64,000 bases of DNA from Actinopolyspora erythraea (GCF_002263515.1 NZ_CP022752.1:4340001-4404000); one strand, 5' to 3'; counted from the first letter of the stretch, positions 37,422 through 46,409 are shown. Notes: generated from the letters alone by a model not told the origin. Translations and numbers: made by a program.

Positions 37422-39545
37422 CTACCCCTGCCGGCGTCCCAACCGCGCGGGCCACCACGTGGCCCTGCCGATGTCCAGCGACAGCGCCGGGACCAGCAGC
37501 GAACGCACGATCAGCGTGTCCAGCAGCACACCGAACGCCACGATGAAGGCCAGCTGGGCGAGGAACAGGATCGGCAGCACGGCCAGCGCGGCGAAGGTGG
37601 CGGCGAGCACCACCCCGGCGGAGGTGATCACCCCGCCGGTGACCGACAGCCCGCGCAGCACACCGGTCCGGTGGTCCGAGCGGCGGACCTCCTCGCGGGC
37701 TCGGGTCATCAGGAAGATGTTGTAGTCGATGCCCAGGGCGACGAGGAACACGAAGCCGTAGAGCGGGACGACCGGATCGGCGCCCGGCATGTCGAGGACG
37801 TGGTTGAACACCAGCGCGGATACCCCCATCGTCGCGGCGAAGGACAGCACCACGGTGGCGAGCAGCACCAGCGGGGCGACGAGGGCGCGCAGCAGCAGTG
37901 CCAGTACCGCGAGGATCACCAGCAGGACGATCGGAATGATCACCGAGCGGTCGCGCTCCGCGGTCAGCCGGGTGTCCAGCTGGATCGCGCTCGTCCCGCC
38001 CACCATCGCGTCGGCGCCCTCGACGGCGTGCACCGAGTCGCGGATCCGCCGCACCGTCGTGAGAGCCGCCTCCGAGTCGGCGGGGTCGGTGAGCACGGCC
38101 TCGACGCGGACGCGTCCGTCGACCACGCTGGGGGCGCCCGCCTCGGTCCGGGTTACGGCGACGTCGGCCACCCCGGGCACTTCGGCGGCCCGCGCCACGC
38201 TCTCGGCACTGCCCGCGTCGGCGATGATCACGGTGGGTGCCCCCGCCCCGCCCGGGAAGTGCTCGGAGAGGAGTTCCTGCCCCGCGACCGATTCCACCGG
38301 GGTCAAAAACACCTCGGACTGCGCGGTGCCGCCGGCCCGCAGCTGCGGCAGCCCGAGCGTGCCGAGGAGCAGGAGCACCGTGGTCCCGATCCAGATCGCC
38401 CGGGGAGCCTTGCCCACCCGGAAGCTGACACGCTCCCAGAACGCCGGGCGACGCGGCTCCGCCTCCTCCGGCGCGTCCTCCCGGCCGGTGCTGTCCCGCC
38501 GTGGCGGGAAGGGCCAGAAGGCGGCGCGGCCGAACAGCGCGAGCACGGCGGGCAGGAAGGTGGTCGAGGCCAGCAGCGCGGCGGCGATGCCGATGGCGGC
38601 CACCGGCCCGAGGCTCCTGTTGGAGTTCAGGTCGCTGAACAGCAGGCACAGCAGTCCCAGGATGACCGTGCCCGCCGAGGCCAGGATCGGTTCCAGCGTG
38701 GCTCGCCAGGAGCGCACGAGTGCCCGGTACTTGTCGGGGCCCGCGCGCAGTTCCTCCCGGAACCGGGACACGAGCAGCAGCGCGTAGTCCGTGGCGGCGC
38801 CGACCACCAGGATGAACAGGATGCCCTGGCTCTGACCGTTGAGGGCGAGGACGTCGCCCGCCGCCAGGAAGTACACGGCGAGACTGGCCACGCCGAGGGC
38901 GAACACCGCGCTGAGCAGCACCAGCACCGGCAGCAGCGGGCTGCGGTAGACCAGGATCAGGATCAGGAGCACCACGCCGCCCGCGACGAGCAGCAGCAGC
39001 CCGTCGACTCCGCTGAAGGCCTCCGACAGGTCGGCGGCTTGCGCGGCGGGGCCGCTGACCAGCGTGGTGAGTCCGGGCGGCGAGCGCTCCAGAGTGGTGC
39101 GTATCGCCGAGACGGAATCGGCCGGTTCGGCCCCGGAGTCGATCGAGACGACCACCCGCAGCGCCTGATCGTCCCTGGGTGAGGGGATCGGGGGCGAGAC
39201 CCGCTCGATCCCTTCGACCGTCGCGATCCGTTCCGAGACACCGGTCAGGTACCGGCGGTCGGCGTCGGTGATTCCCGCTTCGCGCTCGGCGACGACGAAG
39301 GCGGGTACCCGCTGCCCTCCGGAGAACCGCCGCTGCAGTTCGTTGACCTTGGTGGCCTCCGCCGATGCGGGCAGGAAGGTGGAGCTGTCGTTCTCGGCCA
39401 CCTCGGCGAGCTTGCCGGCGAAGGGCCCGCCGATGCCGCCCAGGGCCAGCCAGGCGATCACCAGCAGGGCCGGGGCCAGCCATCGTAGGCGACGCGCCCG
39501 CGGGGGACGCTGGTCCGTGTCGGAGGGATGACCGGTGGAGTTCAT
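37422..39545 (-). CDS. MMPL-family RND transporter
   Basis: A 707-residue exporter with two repeats, each with an extracytoplasmic domain and five or six transmembrane helices. GPFAGKLAEVAENDSSTFLP opens the first outer loop. GAATDYALLLVSRFREEL and LGIDYNIFLMTRAREEV are the paired helix-4 motifs whose Asp and Tyr residues carry protons. It is likely a drug or lipid exporter. The ATG at 39545 has AGGAA nearby. It is divergent from a MarR gene, with a perfect palindrome in the 123-base gap, so expression is probably repressed by that protein. Confidence 0.92.
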   Translation of the reverse strand: MNSTGHPSDTDQRPPRARRLRWLAPALLVIAWLALGGIGGPFAGKLAEVAENDSSTFLPASAEATKVNELQRRFSGGQRVPAFVVAEREAGITDADRRYLTGVSERIATVEGIERVSPPIPSPRDDQALRVVVSIDSGAEPADSVSAIRTTLERSPPGLTTLVSGPAAQAADLSEAFSGVDGLLLLVAGGVVLLILILVYRSPLLPVLVLLSAVFALGVASLAVYFLAAGDVLALNGQSQGILFILVVGAATDYALLLVSRFREELRAGPDKYRALVRSWRATLEPILASAGTVILGLLCLLFSDLNSNRSLGPVAAIGIAAALLASTTFLPAVLALFGRAAFWPFPPRRDSTGREDAPEEAEPRRPAFWERVSFRVGKAPRAIWIGTTVLLLLGTLGLPQLRAGGTAQSEVFLTPVESVAGQELLSEHFPGGAGAPTVIIADAGSAESVARAAEVPGVADVAVTRTEAGAPSVVDGRVRVEAVLTDPADSEAALTTVRRIRDSVHAVEGADAMVGGTSAIQLDTRLTAERDRSVIIPIVLLVILAVLALLLRALVAPLVLLATVVLSFAATMGVSALVFNHVLDMPGADPVVPLYGFVFLVALGIDYNIFLMTRAREEVRRSDHRTGVLRGLSVTGGVITSAGVVLAATFAALAVLPILFLAQLAFIVAFGVLLDTLIVRSLLVPALSLDIGRATWWPARLGRRQG

Positions 39546-39611
39546 GGGATGGTTCCTCGTCGTGGTCGACGGGTTCGGGGTGGCGTCCCCGGCGGCGTTG
39601 CCATCCCAGGA

Positions 39612-39630
39612 TAATTCGATTATCGAATTA
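39612..39630. promoter_or_regulatory. Perfect 19-bp palindrome, candidate MarR operator
   Basis: TAATTCGAT-T-ATCGAATTA in the gap between the divergent MMPL and MarR genes. It is by far the most A+T-rich part of the gap and is well placed to control both promoters. Confidence 0.8.
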
Positions 39631-39668
39631 CTTTCTCGGCAGGTACCGCACGACGTGGAGGAGGAGCG

Positions 39669-40193
39669 ATGAACGCGAGCTACGACCAGGACGGCGAGGC
39701 CCCGGCAGGGCCCCACGGGTCCGGTTCCCCCGCTTCCGAGGGGGACGTGGCACTGGGCAAGCTGCTGCGGCGCCTCAACGTCGAGCTCGACCGGTTCAAC
39801 GTCCTGTTCGGGGACGCCCACGGCCTGCACCACACCGACCTCAACGCGCTCGTCGCGATCCTCGACGCGGCCAACCGGCGGGAGCCGATGACGCCGAGCA
39901 GGCTCGCCGCCGAGCTCGACCTGAGCCTTTCGGCCACCACGGCCCTGCTGGAACGGCTGGAGTCACTCGGTCACATCACCCGCGAACGCAGCAGTACCGA
40001 CCGGCGCAGGACGGAGCTGGACATCCACGACTCCGCCCGGCGGGTCGGCGGTGACTTCTACCGGCCGCTGATGCGGGAACTCGGCGAGGCGTGGCACGAG
40101 TTCAGCGACGAGCAGCGGGAAACGATCCGGCGGTTCCTCCTGGCCACGATCGACGCGACCGGACGTGCGCGCGAGACGATCGCGCGGCGTTGA
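39669..40193 (+). CDS. MarR family regulator of the MMPL exporter
   Basis: A 174-residue protein. The winged helix contains LDLSLSATTALLERLESLGH and ITRERSSTDRRRTELDIHDS, the usual MarR recognition helix and wing, flanked by dimerisation helices (LLRRLNVELDRFNVLFGDAH and the C-terminal LGEAWHEFSDEQRETIRRFL). GGAGG precedes the ATG. It most likely binds the palindrome at 39612-39630 and responds to an aromatic or drug ligand. Confidence 0.92.
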   Translation: MNASYDQDGEAPAGPHGSGSPASEGDVALGKLLRRLNVELDRFNVLFGDAHGLHHTDLNALVAILDAANRREPMTPSRLAAELDLSLSATTALLERLESLGHITRERSSTDRRRTELDIHDSARRVGGDFYRPLMRELGEAWHEFSDEQRETIRRFLLATIDATGRARETIARR

Positions 40194-40322
40194 GCGGGAT
40201 CCGTGCGAACAATCCGCCCGCCTGTGACCAGAGGTTTCCCGGGCAGGAGGCGGACGGCTTTCGGAGCGGCCGCAGGCGCTCCCCCACCGCGCTCCCGGTG
40301 CCGCCGAGCGGCCCCGGCGGCC

Positions 40323-40856
40323 TCACAACCGCAGCTGACCGCCGTCGTAGACCAGCAACCCGTCCTCCCGCGGCCGCACACCCTCCATCGCGTGGTGCTC
40401 GCGCAGTTCGCCGTCGTGCATCAGGTGCACGACCTCCACGCCGCGAACCAACGTCACGTAGTCCGCGATCATACGACGGTGACAGCGCCACCAGACGCTC
40501 TCGGAACACATCACGGCCGTCTCGCGGTGTGCGACCTCGTCGAGCAGTTCCGTCACTGCCACGCGGAACTGCTCGGTACGCATGTGCGCGGCGTAGGCGC
40601 GGAAGCCCTCGTTCCGGCAGGCGGTGTCCGGTGACCTGACGGGTGTCCTCCGGAACCCGCCGAGCCGCTCGTCCCAGCGGTACTCCACTCCCGCCTCGGG
40701 CAACCACGCCTGGAGCTCGGAGCGGTTGAAGTCCGGATTGTGCCTGCTGCCCGGTGCGCTGCGCACGTCCAACACGATCTCGATCCCGGCCGCGCGCAGC
40801 AGCGGACCGAACTCGACACGGGTACTCGTCCCGTGCCCCACCGTGACCAGCCGCAT
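40323..40856 (-). CDS. DUF488 family protein
   Basis: A 177-residue protein of the DUF488 family: MRLVTVGHGTST, VLDVRSAPGSRHNPDFNRSE, WDERLGGFRR, then ETAVMCSESVWWRCHRRMIA with the conserved Cys-Ser-Glu and Cys-His-Arg residues that suggest a metal or nucleotide site. Function is unknown. The ATG at 40856 matches the conserved opening; longer in-frame starts upstream are rejected. It stands alone between MarR and the SDR gene. Confidence 0.85.
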   Translation of the reverse strand: MRLVTVGHGTSTRVEFGPLLRAAGIEIVLDVRSAPGSRHNPDFNRSELQAWLPEAGVEYRWDERLGGFRRTPVRSPDTACRNEGFRAYAAHMRTEQFRVAVTELLDEVAHRETAVMCSESVWWRCHRRMIADYVTLVRGVEVVHLMHDGELREHHAMEGVRPREDGLLVYDGGQLRL

Positions 40857-41107
40857 CGCCACCCCCGAAACCGACGGTACTCCGCCAGGACCGAACACCT
40901 CTGCCGGACATGGTCGCCGGTACCCCTCGGCGCGGCAGCGCCGACAACCACTCACGCGGACGGCACCGCCTCGATGTCTCCCCTACCGCCCTCACGAGGA
41001 AGGTCCGACGCGGTGCGGTACCCGCTCGAGATCGGGCCCGCCGGAGCGAGAGGCCGCGAGAGGTTCCGCCGGGTAACCACCGTGTCAACCCGACCGGAGA
41101 ACTCGGA

Positions 41108-41947
41108 TCACCCCCGTCCGAAGGCACCCAGCCGTCCGGCCCGGACCGCTGCCACCACGCCGCCGTCCACGAGGAGGTCGGTGCCGCTGACGAAGGTGGC
41201 CTCCGGCCCGAGCAGGAAAGCCGCCGCCGCTGCGATGTCCTCGGACGTGCCGAGCCGCCCGGCGGCGGACGCCTCGACCATCGTGCGCACCGTACCGAGG
41301 TGCTCCGAATCCAGCTCCTCCCGCACCATGGGGGTCGAGATGACGCCGGGGCTGATCGAGTTGACCCGGCGGCCCCGCTCGCCCCGGGTGACACTGGCTC
41401 GCTGCACCCGGAGCTGGTTGGCTCGTTTGGTGAGCGAGTAGACGCGCCCGGGATCCGTCACCTCTTCCGGTCTGGTGAACGGCAGCTCGAGCAGTTCACC
41501 GGTCGGGGCGGTGGCCAGCTCCTCCTCCTGCTGCCGGTCGAGCGCCGCGCCCATGTTCCCGGCCATGCTGGAGATCACGACGGCCGATCCGCCCGCCGCC
41601 ACCACGAGCTCGAACTCCTCCAGGACCGGTGCCGTCCCGAGCAGGTTCACCCGCAGGATCACCGCCGCCGATGACTGGGCCGGCGAGAGCACCGCCGTGT
41701 GGGCCGGCTTGGTCACCGGCCCCAGTTCGGCGGCGGTGCGGGCCAGTTCGGCCACGGACTCGCGCGAGGAGACGTCCGCTCGCCGGGTGATCACGTCGTG
41801 GCCGTCCGAGCGCAGCGCCGCTGCCGCCGATTCCAGCGTGTTCTCGTCGAGGTCGGCGAGCAGCACACGCCCGCCGCTTCCCACGCGGCGCGCGGTGGCT
41901 CGTCCCATCCCGCCGCTGCCGACGACCACCAGCACTTCCCCACTCAC
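41108..41947 (-). CDS. Short-chain dehydrogenase/reductase of the BVMO cassette
   Basis: A 279-residue SDR. It shows a cofactor motif VVGSGGMGRAT (in place of TGxxxGxG, residues 8-18), DLDEN, an active-site Ser region (VVISSMAGNMG), the YSLTK Tyr-Lys pair and ISPGVISTPM. It should interconvert an alcohol and a ketone. The GTG at 41947 is used; it has no ribosome site but overlaps the stop of a 27-codon frame (GTGA). An alternative GTG at 42034, overlapping the propeller-gene stop by four bases, would give 308 residues with a nonconserved extension. It is third in a BVMO-propeller-SDR operon. Confidence 0.85.
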   Translation of the reverse strand: MSGEVLVVVGSGGMGRATARRVGSGGRVLLADLDENTLESAAAALRSDGHDVITRRADVSSRESVAELARTAAELGPVTKPAHTAVLSPAQSSAAVILRVNLLGTAPVLEEFELVVAAGGSAVVISSMAGNMGAALDRQQEEELATAPTGELLELPFTRPEEVTDPGRVYSLTKRANQLRVQRASVTRGERGRRVNSISPGVISTPMVREELDSEHLGTVRTMVEASAAGRLGTSEDIAAAAAFLLGPEATFVSGTDLLVDGGVVAAVRAGRLGAFGRG

Positions 41948-42027
41948 CGGTGGGGGCTGCGGACGTCGCGCGAGGGAGTGCCCAGAACCAGCGCCGCGCC
42001 GGTGAGCACGAGCACTTCCCCGCTCAC
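41927..42027 (-). repeat. Duplicated gene start: two 21-bp copies 80 bases apart
   Basis: Positions 42027-42007 and 41947-41927 (read leftward) are near-identical, 19 of 21 bases, each beginning GTGAG and encoding V-S-G-E-V-L-V. The upstream copy opens a 27-codon frame (VSGEVLVLTGAALVLGTPSR...) whose TGA overlaps the GTG of the SDR gene. It looks like a remnant of an earlier SDR start. Confidence 0.7.
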
Positions 42028-42030
42028 GGC

Positions 42031-43626
42031 TCACCCCGTCCCTTCCGCTCGGATCCGCAGCGACAACACGCTTCCCTCACCGTTGGCCGTCAGCAGCAGC
42101 GAGCCGTCCCCGCTCACCACCAGGTCGGCGAACGGGCTCGGACGACCGCTGCCGTCCGGTCCGGTCCCGTCCACCCCGGGAAGCGTCTCCACGGCCAGGT
42201 CCGTGAGCTCGATCGAGCTCCGCCCGGTTTCGGGGTCTAACCGTCGCAACCGGCGGTGTCCGGTCTCGACCACGAACAGTTCACCGCCGCTGACGGCGAT
42301 CCCCTGCGGCACGCCGAGCCCGTCGAGCACGACCACCGGCTCGGCGTCCAGGCGCAGCACCCGTCCGAGCCGGTCGTCGCTGACGTAGCAGCGCCCGTCG
42401 TCGTCGAGCGCCACCCCGACCGGGTGCTCCATCCCCTCGGCCAGCACCCGGACCGCGTCCGTGCCGTCCACCGACAGCACCCGCCCGCTGCCCGGCGCCG
42501 CGAGCACGACTCGCCCGCTCGGATCCGCGGCCATCCCGGCGAGTTCGCCGAGCCCGGCGACACGCCCGCGGGAAACTCCCCGCACCGGGTCGTACGCGTG
42601 GAGCTCACCGCCGGCGGTGGCGAGCTGGAGGACGTCGCCGGTCGCGACCACGTTCCTGGGCGGGGAGGGCAGCGTCCCGCCCACCACGTCCACCTGGTCG
42701 AGCCCTCCCGACTCCGACACGCGCGACAGACCGAAGTGATCGGCCACGTAGACCCTGCCGGTGGGGTCGACCGTCGTGCCGAACGGCCCGTTCAGCCCGG
42801 CCGGGACGACCGTGCGGGCGCTGCCCCGCTCGCCGAGCTCGGTGATGCTCCCTCGCACGAAGCTGGAGACGAACATGCGGTTGTCCGCGTCGAACGCGGC
42901 GTTGTCCAGGCCCGGTATCCCGGTGGCGAAGCTCGACGTGCGCCCCGTCACCGGGTCCACGCGCGTGATGGTTCCCGCCGCGTCGCAGGAGAGGACGAAC
43001 AGTTCCCCCCACAGGTCGAAGCGCACGGCGACCGGCACGGGCATTCCGCTCGCGACGAGCTCGGGTTCCCCTCCCTCCGGTGGGATCCGCCGGACCTCGT
43101 TGGTCATCATGTGCGGGTAGTACAGCAGCCCGTCGGGGCCGAACCGCATCGCGTTGCCGTGGGCCAGCCCCTCGGTGAGCGGCACCGGCTCCCCGCCGTC
43201 CGGGAACAGCTCGAACAGCCCGCCGCCGTCGCGCATCTCGTTGACGAAGAGGCGGTCACCGAGGCACGTGATGCCGTTGGGCGCCACCAGGGCATCGGTG
43301 ACCAGGTGGATCTCCCCGTTCGGGGAACGCCGCCAAACCCGCCCCGGGGCCACGTCGGTGACGTACATCGTCCCGTCGGGAGTGAACGCGATGTCGTCCG
43401 GTGTGAGCACCGGGCTCCCCGGTGGGACCACCACCCCGACCTCGCCGGAGGTAGTGTCCACCGCGCTGATCCGGCCGGTGAGGAACTGCGCCACGTGGAG
43501 CGCCCCGTCGGGGCCGAAGGCGATGCCGTTGGCTCCCCGCAGCGGGCTCGGTTCGTTCAACCGCACCGGTCCCGGGCGCTCGGCCCCCGGGGTCGACTTC
43601 TCGCCGTCAGTTCGGTTCGTCGCCAT
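42031..43626 (-). CDS. Double beta-propeller (SMP-30/NHL-like) protein
   Basis: A 531-residue protein built of twelve similar segments, each with a strand pair of the form GxAxDxxGRLYVxDxxxGRVxRxD (for example ANGIAFGPDGALHVAQFLTG, PVGVALDDDGRCYVSDDRLG and LAGMAADPSGRVVLAAPGSG). Twelve blades suggest two six-blade propellers, double the size of a usual SMP-30/gluconolactonase. In its operon it could act as a lactonase on the product of the monooxygenase; this is inferred from context. There is no signal peptide. The ATG at 43626 overlaps the BVMO gene by 20 bases. Confidence 0.8.
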   Translation of the reverse strand: MATNRTDGEKSTPGAERPGPVRLNEPSPLRGANGIAFGPDGALHVAQFLTGRISAVDTTSGEVGVVVPPGSPVLTPDDIAFTPDGTMYVTDVAPGRVWRRSPNGEIHLVTDALVAPNGITCLGDRLFVNEMRDGGGLFELFPDGGEPVPLTEGLAHGNAMRFGPDGLLYYPHMMTNEVRRIPPEGGEPELVASGMPVPVAVRFDLWGELFVLSCDAAGTITRVDPVTGRTSSFATGIPGLDNAAFDADNRMFVSSFVRGSITELGERGSARTVVPAGLNGPFGTTVDPTGRVYVADHFGLSRVSESGGLDQVDVVGGTLPSPPRNVVATGDVLQLATAGGELHAYDPVRGVSRGRVAGLGELAGMAADPSGRVVLAAPGSGRVLSVDGTDAVRVLAEGMEHPVGVALDDDGRCYVSDDRLGRVLRLDAEPVVVLDGLGVPQGIAVSGGELFVVETGHRRLRRLDPETGRSSIELTDLAVETLPGVDGTGPDGSGRPSPFADLVVSGDGSLLLTANGEGSVLSLRIRAEGTG

Positions 43627-45454
43627 CGGTCTCCCCCGGTTTGACGAGCAGTTCGGTGAATCCGCCGTTCTCGCGCCACCCGCGCAGTGTCTCGGCGAAC
43701 TCGAGCTCATCCGGCCGGTAGAAGCTCCGCACGACCGAGGAGTGCCCCTCGTTGTTGTAGTAGCCCGGGGTGCACTCGTCCAACGCCCTGTCGACCCCGG
43801 CCTTGGCGCTCATCTCGTCGACCCAGGCCTGCTCGGCCGCCGGGGTGGGCTCCACGTAGGCCGCACCGCGCTTGGCGGACTCGGTGATCACCGCCGCGAT
43901 GTGGGTGGCCTGGTCGTCGAGCACGTGGGTGAAGTTGGGCGCCACGCCGTTCTGCGACGGCCCCATGCAGAACAGGTTGGGGAATCCGTGGCTGGTGAAC
44001 CCGTGCAGGGTGCGCATGCCGTTCCGGAAGTGCTGGGGCAGCGTCACGCCGTCCCGGCCGTGGAGGGGGAGGCCGGACGCGGCCGGGTGCGAGCCGCCGA
44101 CCTGGAAGCCGGTGGCGAGGACGATGCAGTCCACTTCGTACTCGACACCCTGGCTGACCAGCCCGGTCTCGGTGATGCGTTCCACACCGCGCCCCTCGGT
44201 GTCCACAAGGGTCACGTTCGGGCGGTTGAAGGCGGGGTAGTACTCGTCGTTGAAGGTGGGGCGCTTGCACTCGTAGCGGTACCAGGGTCGCAGCGCCCGC
44301 GCGGTCTCCTCGTCCTCGACGAGGGACTTCACCCGTTCCCGCACCTGGTTCATCTTGTGGAAGTCCGCGATCTCGCGGACCAGCTCGTGCTCCTCGGCGG
44401 TGAGCTCCTCCTTTCCGGCCTCGTCCGCCACCGCGTTGTGGAGGTGCGCGAGGTCGCTCCACCTGTCGCCCACCAAGTCCTCGGCCGTCCGGTCACCGCC
44501 CAGCACCGCGAGGAAGTCGTTTCGCCTGCGGTCGTGCCAGCCCGGGGGCAGGTTCCGGGCCCACTCCGGGTCGGTGGGGCGGTTGCCGCGCTCGTCCACC
44601 ACGGACGGAGTGCGCTGGAAGACGTAGAGGTGGCCCGCGTCCTCGGCCAGGTCGGGCACGCACTGGATTCCGGTGGCGCCGGTACCGATGACCGCGACGC
44701 GCTTGTCCGCGAGCTTGTGCATCCCGCCCGTCTGGTCTCCGCCGGTGTAGGAGTAGTCCCACCGGCTGGTGTGGAAGGTGTGGCCCCGGAACTCGTCGAT
44801 GCCGGGGATGCCCGGCAGCTTCGGCCTGCTGAACGGCCCGCTGGAGAAGATCACGTACCGCGCCGCCATGTTGTCGCCGCGGTCGGTGGTGACGTTCCAG
44901 CGCCGCTTGGACTCGTCCCAGCTCGCACTGGTCACCTCGGTCTGGAAGCGGGCGTCGCGGTAGAGGTCGAACCGCCGGGCGATGTTGACGGTGTGCTGGC
45001 GGATCTCCTCGCCGCGCGCGTACTTCTCGCTCGGCACGTAACCGAGTTCCTCCAGCAGCGGCAGGTAGATGTAGGACTCGATGTCGCAGCGCACACCGGG
45101 GTACCGGTTCCAGTACCAGGTGCCTCCGACGTCGCCGCCCTTCTCCAGCAGGCGGATCGAGTCGAATCCGGCCTGGCGGAGCCGCGCCCCCGCGAGCAGC
45201 CCGCCGAATCCCGCGCCGACGATCAGCACCTCGACCTCGTCGGTGAGCGGTTCGCGGTTCGGTTCGGCCTCGACGTAGGGATCGGCCGCGTAGTAGCCGA
45301 AGTCTCCCGTCGGTGCGATGTACTGGGAGGCCCCGTCCGGGCGGAGCCGCCGGTCCCGCTCGGTCCGGTAGCGAGCGCGCAGCTCCTCCGGGTCGAAGCC
45401 GAGCCTGTCGGGGTCCAGCAGCTCCGCTTCGAGTGACCGCTCTTCGTTCGTCAT
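43607..45454 (-). CDS. Baeyer-Villiger-type flavin monooxygenase
   Basis: A 615-residue FAD/NADPH enzyme of the type that inserts oxygen next to a ketone. It has an N-terminal extension, the first Rossmann motif VGAGFGGL (near residue 79), GGTWYWNRYPGVRCD, the BVMO fingerprint FRGHTFHTSRWD (ends D rather than P), a second Rossmann motif GTGATG, and TGFQVGG near the C-terminus. It is the first gene of a three-gene operon and is followed by a lactonase-like protein and an SDR. A TetR gene lies just upstream in the same direction. The substrate is unknown. Confidence 0.93.
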   Translation of the reverse strand: MTNEERSLEAELLDPDRLGFDPEELRARYRTERDRRLRPDGASQYIAPTGDFGYYAADPYVEAEPNREPLTDEVEVLIVGAGFGGLLAGARLRQAGFDSIRLLEKGGDVGGTWYWNRYPGVRCDIESYIYLPLLEELGYVPSEKYARGEEIRQHTVNIARRFDLYRDARFQTEVTSASWDESKRRWNVTTDRGDNMAARYVIFSSGPFSRPKLPGIPGIDEFRGHTFHTSRWDYSYTGGDQTGGMHKLADKRVAVIGTGATGIQCVPDLAEDAGHLYVFQRTPSVVDERGNRPTDPEWARNLPPGWHDRRRNDFLAVLGGDRTAEDLVGDRWSDLAHLHNAVADEAGKEELTAEEHELVREIADFHKMNQVRERVKSLVEDEETARALRPWYRYECKRPTFNDEYYPAFNRPNVTLVDTEGRGVERITETGLVSQGVEYEVDCIVLATGFQVGGSHPAASGLPLHGRDGVTLPQHFRNGMRTLHGFTSHGFPNLFCMGPSQNGVAPNFTHVLDDQATHIAAVITESAKRGAAYVEPTPAAEQAWVDEMSAKAGVDRALDECTPGYYNNEGHSSVVRSFYRPDELEFAETLRGWRENGGFTELLVKPGETDGDEPN

Positions 45455-45640
45455 GCGTCCGGTCCTTGTGGTTCGGAAGTCGCTGTTTCGGTTCCCGCCG
45501 AGGACTTCCCGGCCCGCCGGTCTCCGAGTGGTGTACCTGCCGGACCCGGTCTGCCTGGTTCTCCGCCGGGGCGCGGCATCGGTTCCGGCGGCCGTCGTCG
45601 TCGACGTCCCGCTCGGCTCGAAGTCACGGGTCGGGGTCGG

Positions 45641-46291
45641 TCACGGCTGACACGTCACCGGGGCCGCCCAGAGCCCCGTGAGCGCGTCGATCAGGCTGGT
45701 GGCGAGCTCCTCCCAGTCAGCGTGCGCGGTGGCGAGGCCCTCGGCGAGGGCGCGCTCCCGTTCGACGCACACTTGCCTGGTCAGGTACAGCGCCATGTTC
45801 CAGCGTTCGGTTCGCACGTGGTCCGGCAGCTCGGGCAGGCACCGGTCCATCCCCTTCAAGGACAGCAGCAGCGATTCGGAGCGCATCGACTCCTCGGTGA
45901 CGACCCCGTGGAGCGCGGGATCGGCCATCACCTGCGCGGCGAACCGCGCGTACCACGTCGGGGTTCCCAGCGAGTCCGAGTGCAGGGTCATCGGCCGCAC
46001 GAGGCAGGAAACCCAGTCACGGAGGTTCGGCGAACCCACGGGCTCGCCGACCACGCTCACCCGGATGCGCTCGATCCGATCACCGTGCTCGTGCGCTATG
46101 GCGCGCACCGGCTCGGTCCTCGTGCCGAAGTGGTAACCGACCGCAGCGCTGTCGCCCAGCTCGGCCGCCTCGCTGATCCGGCGGTTGGACACCGCGGCTA
46201 TCCCGTGCTCGGCGAACAGTCGTTCCGCCGCGCGCGGGATCGCCCCTCGGGTGGCCGCGGCACGGTCGATGCGAGCGGTCCTCCTCGTCAT
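45641..46291 (-). CDS. TetR family regulator of the BVMO cassette
   Basis: A 216-residue regulator. The helix-turn-helix is RGAIPRAAERLFAEHG then SNRRISEAAELGDSAAVGYH followed by FGTRTEPVRAI. A ligand domain follows (about 75-216). The ATG at 46291 is preferred over the upstream TTG at 46363, which lies inside the palindromic region. It lies 186 bases upstream of the BVMO gene in the same orientation. An elaborate repeat cluster at 46353-46409 is the probable operator. Confidence 0.85.
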   Translation of the reverse strand: MTRRTARIDRAAATRGAIPRAAERLFAEHGIAAVSNRRISEAAELGDSAAVGYHFGTRTEPVRAIAHEHGDRIERIRVSVVGEPVGSPNLRDWVSCLVRPMTLHSDSLGTPTWYARFAAQVMADPALHGVVTEESMRSESLLLSLKGMDRCLPELPDHVRTERWNMALYLTRQVCVERERALAEGLATAHADWEELATSLIDALTGLWAAPVTCQP

Positions 46292-46352
46292 GGTCCTCAC
46301 CGACGTCACACGCTCCGTCCCGGCCTGGTGAGCCGCTGGGTCCCCGGCAGCC

Positions 46353-46409
46353 TTTTCAGTCAAGCAATTTAATCAGTTGATCGAAACAAGTCAATCAGGT
46401 GACTGAAAA
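46353..46409. promoter_or_regulatory. Nested repeats upstream of the TetR gene
   Basis: The outer arms TTTTCAGTCA (46353-46362) and TGACTGAAAA (46400-46409) are perfectly complementary over 10 bp, 37 bases apart. Inside, AATCAGTTGA (46371-46380) and AATCAGGTGA (46393-46402) are direct repeats 22 bases apart. The tract is A+T-rich and fits a multi-site TetR operator. Confidence 0.65.

Noticed and set aside
36391..39483. A leftward open frame of about 1,030 codons
   Set aside because: It runs antisense to the adenosine deaminase and out of register with the MMPL gene. It is low-complexity Arg/Gly/Ala-rich sequence with no motif, as expected opposite high-GC coding DNA.
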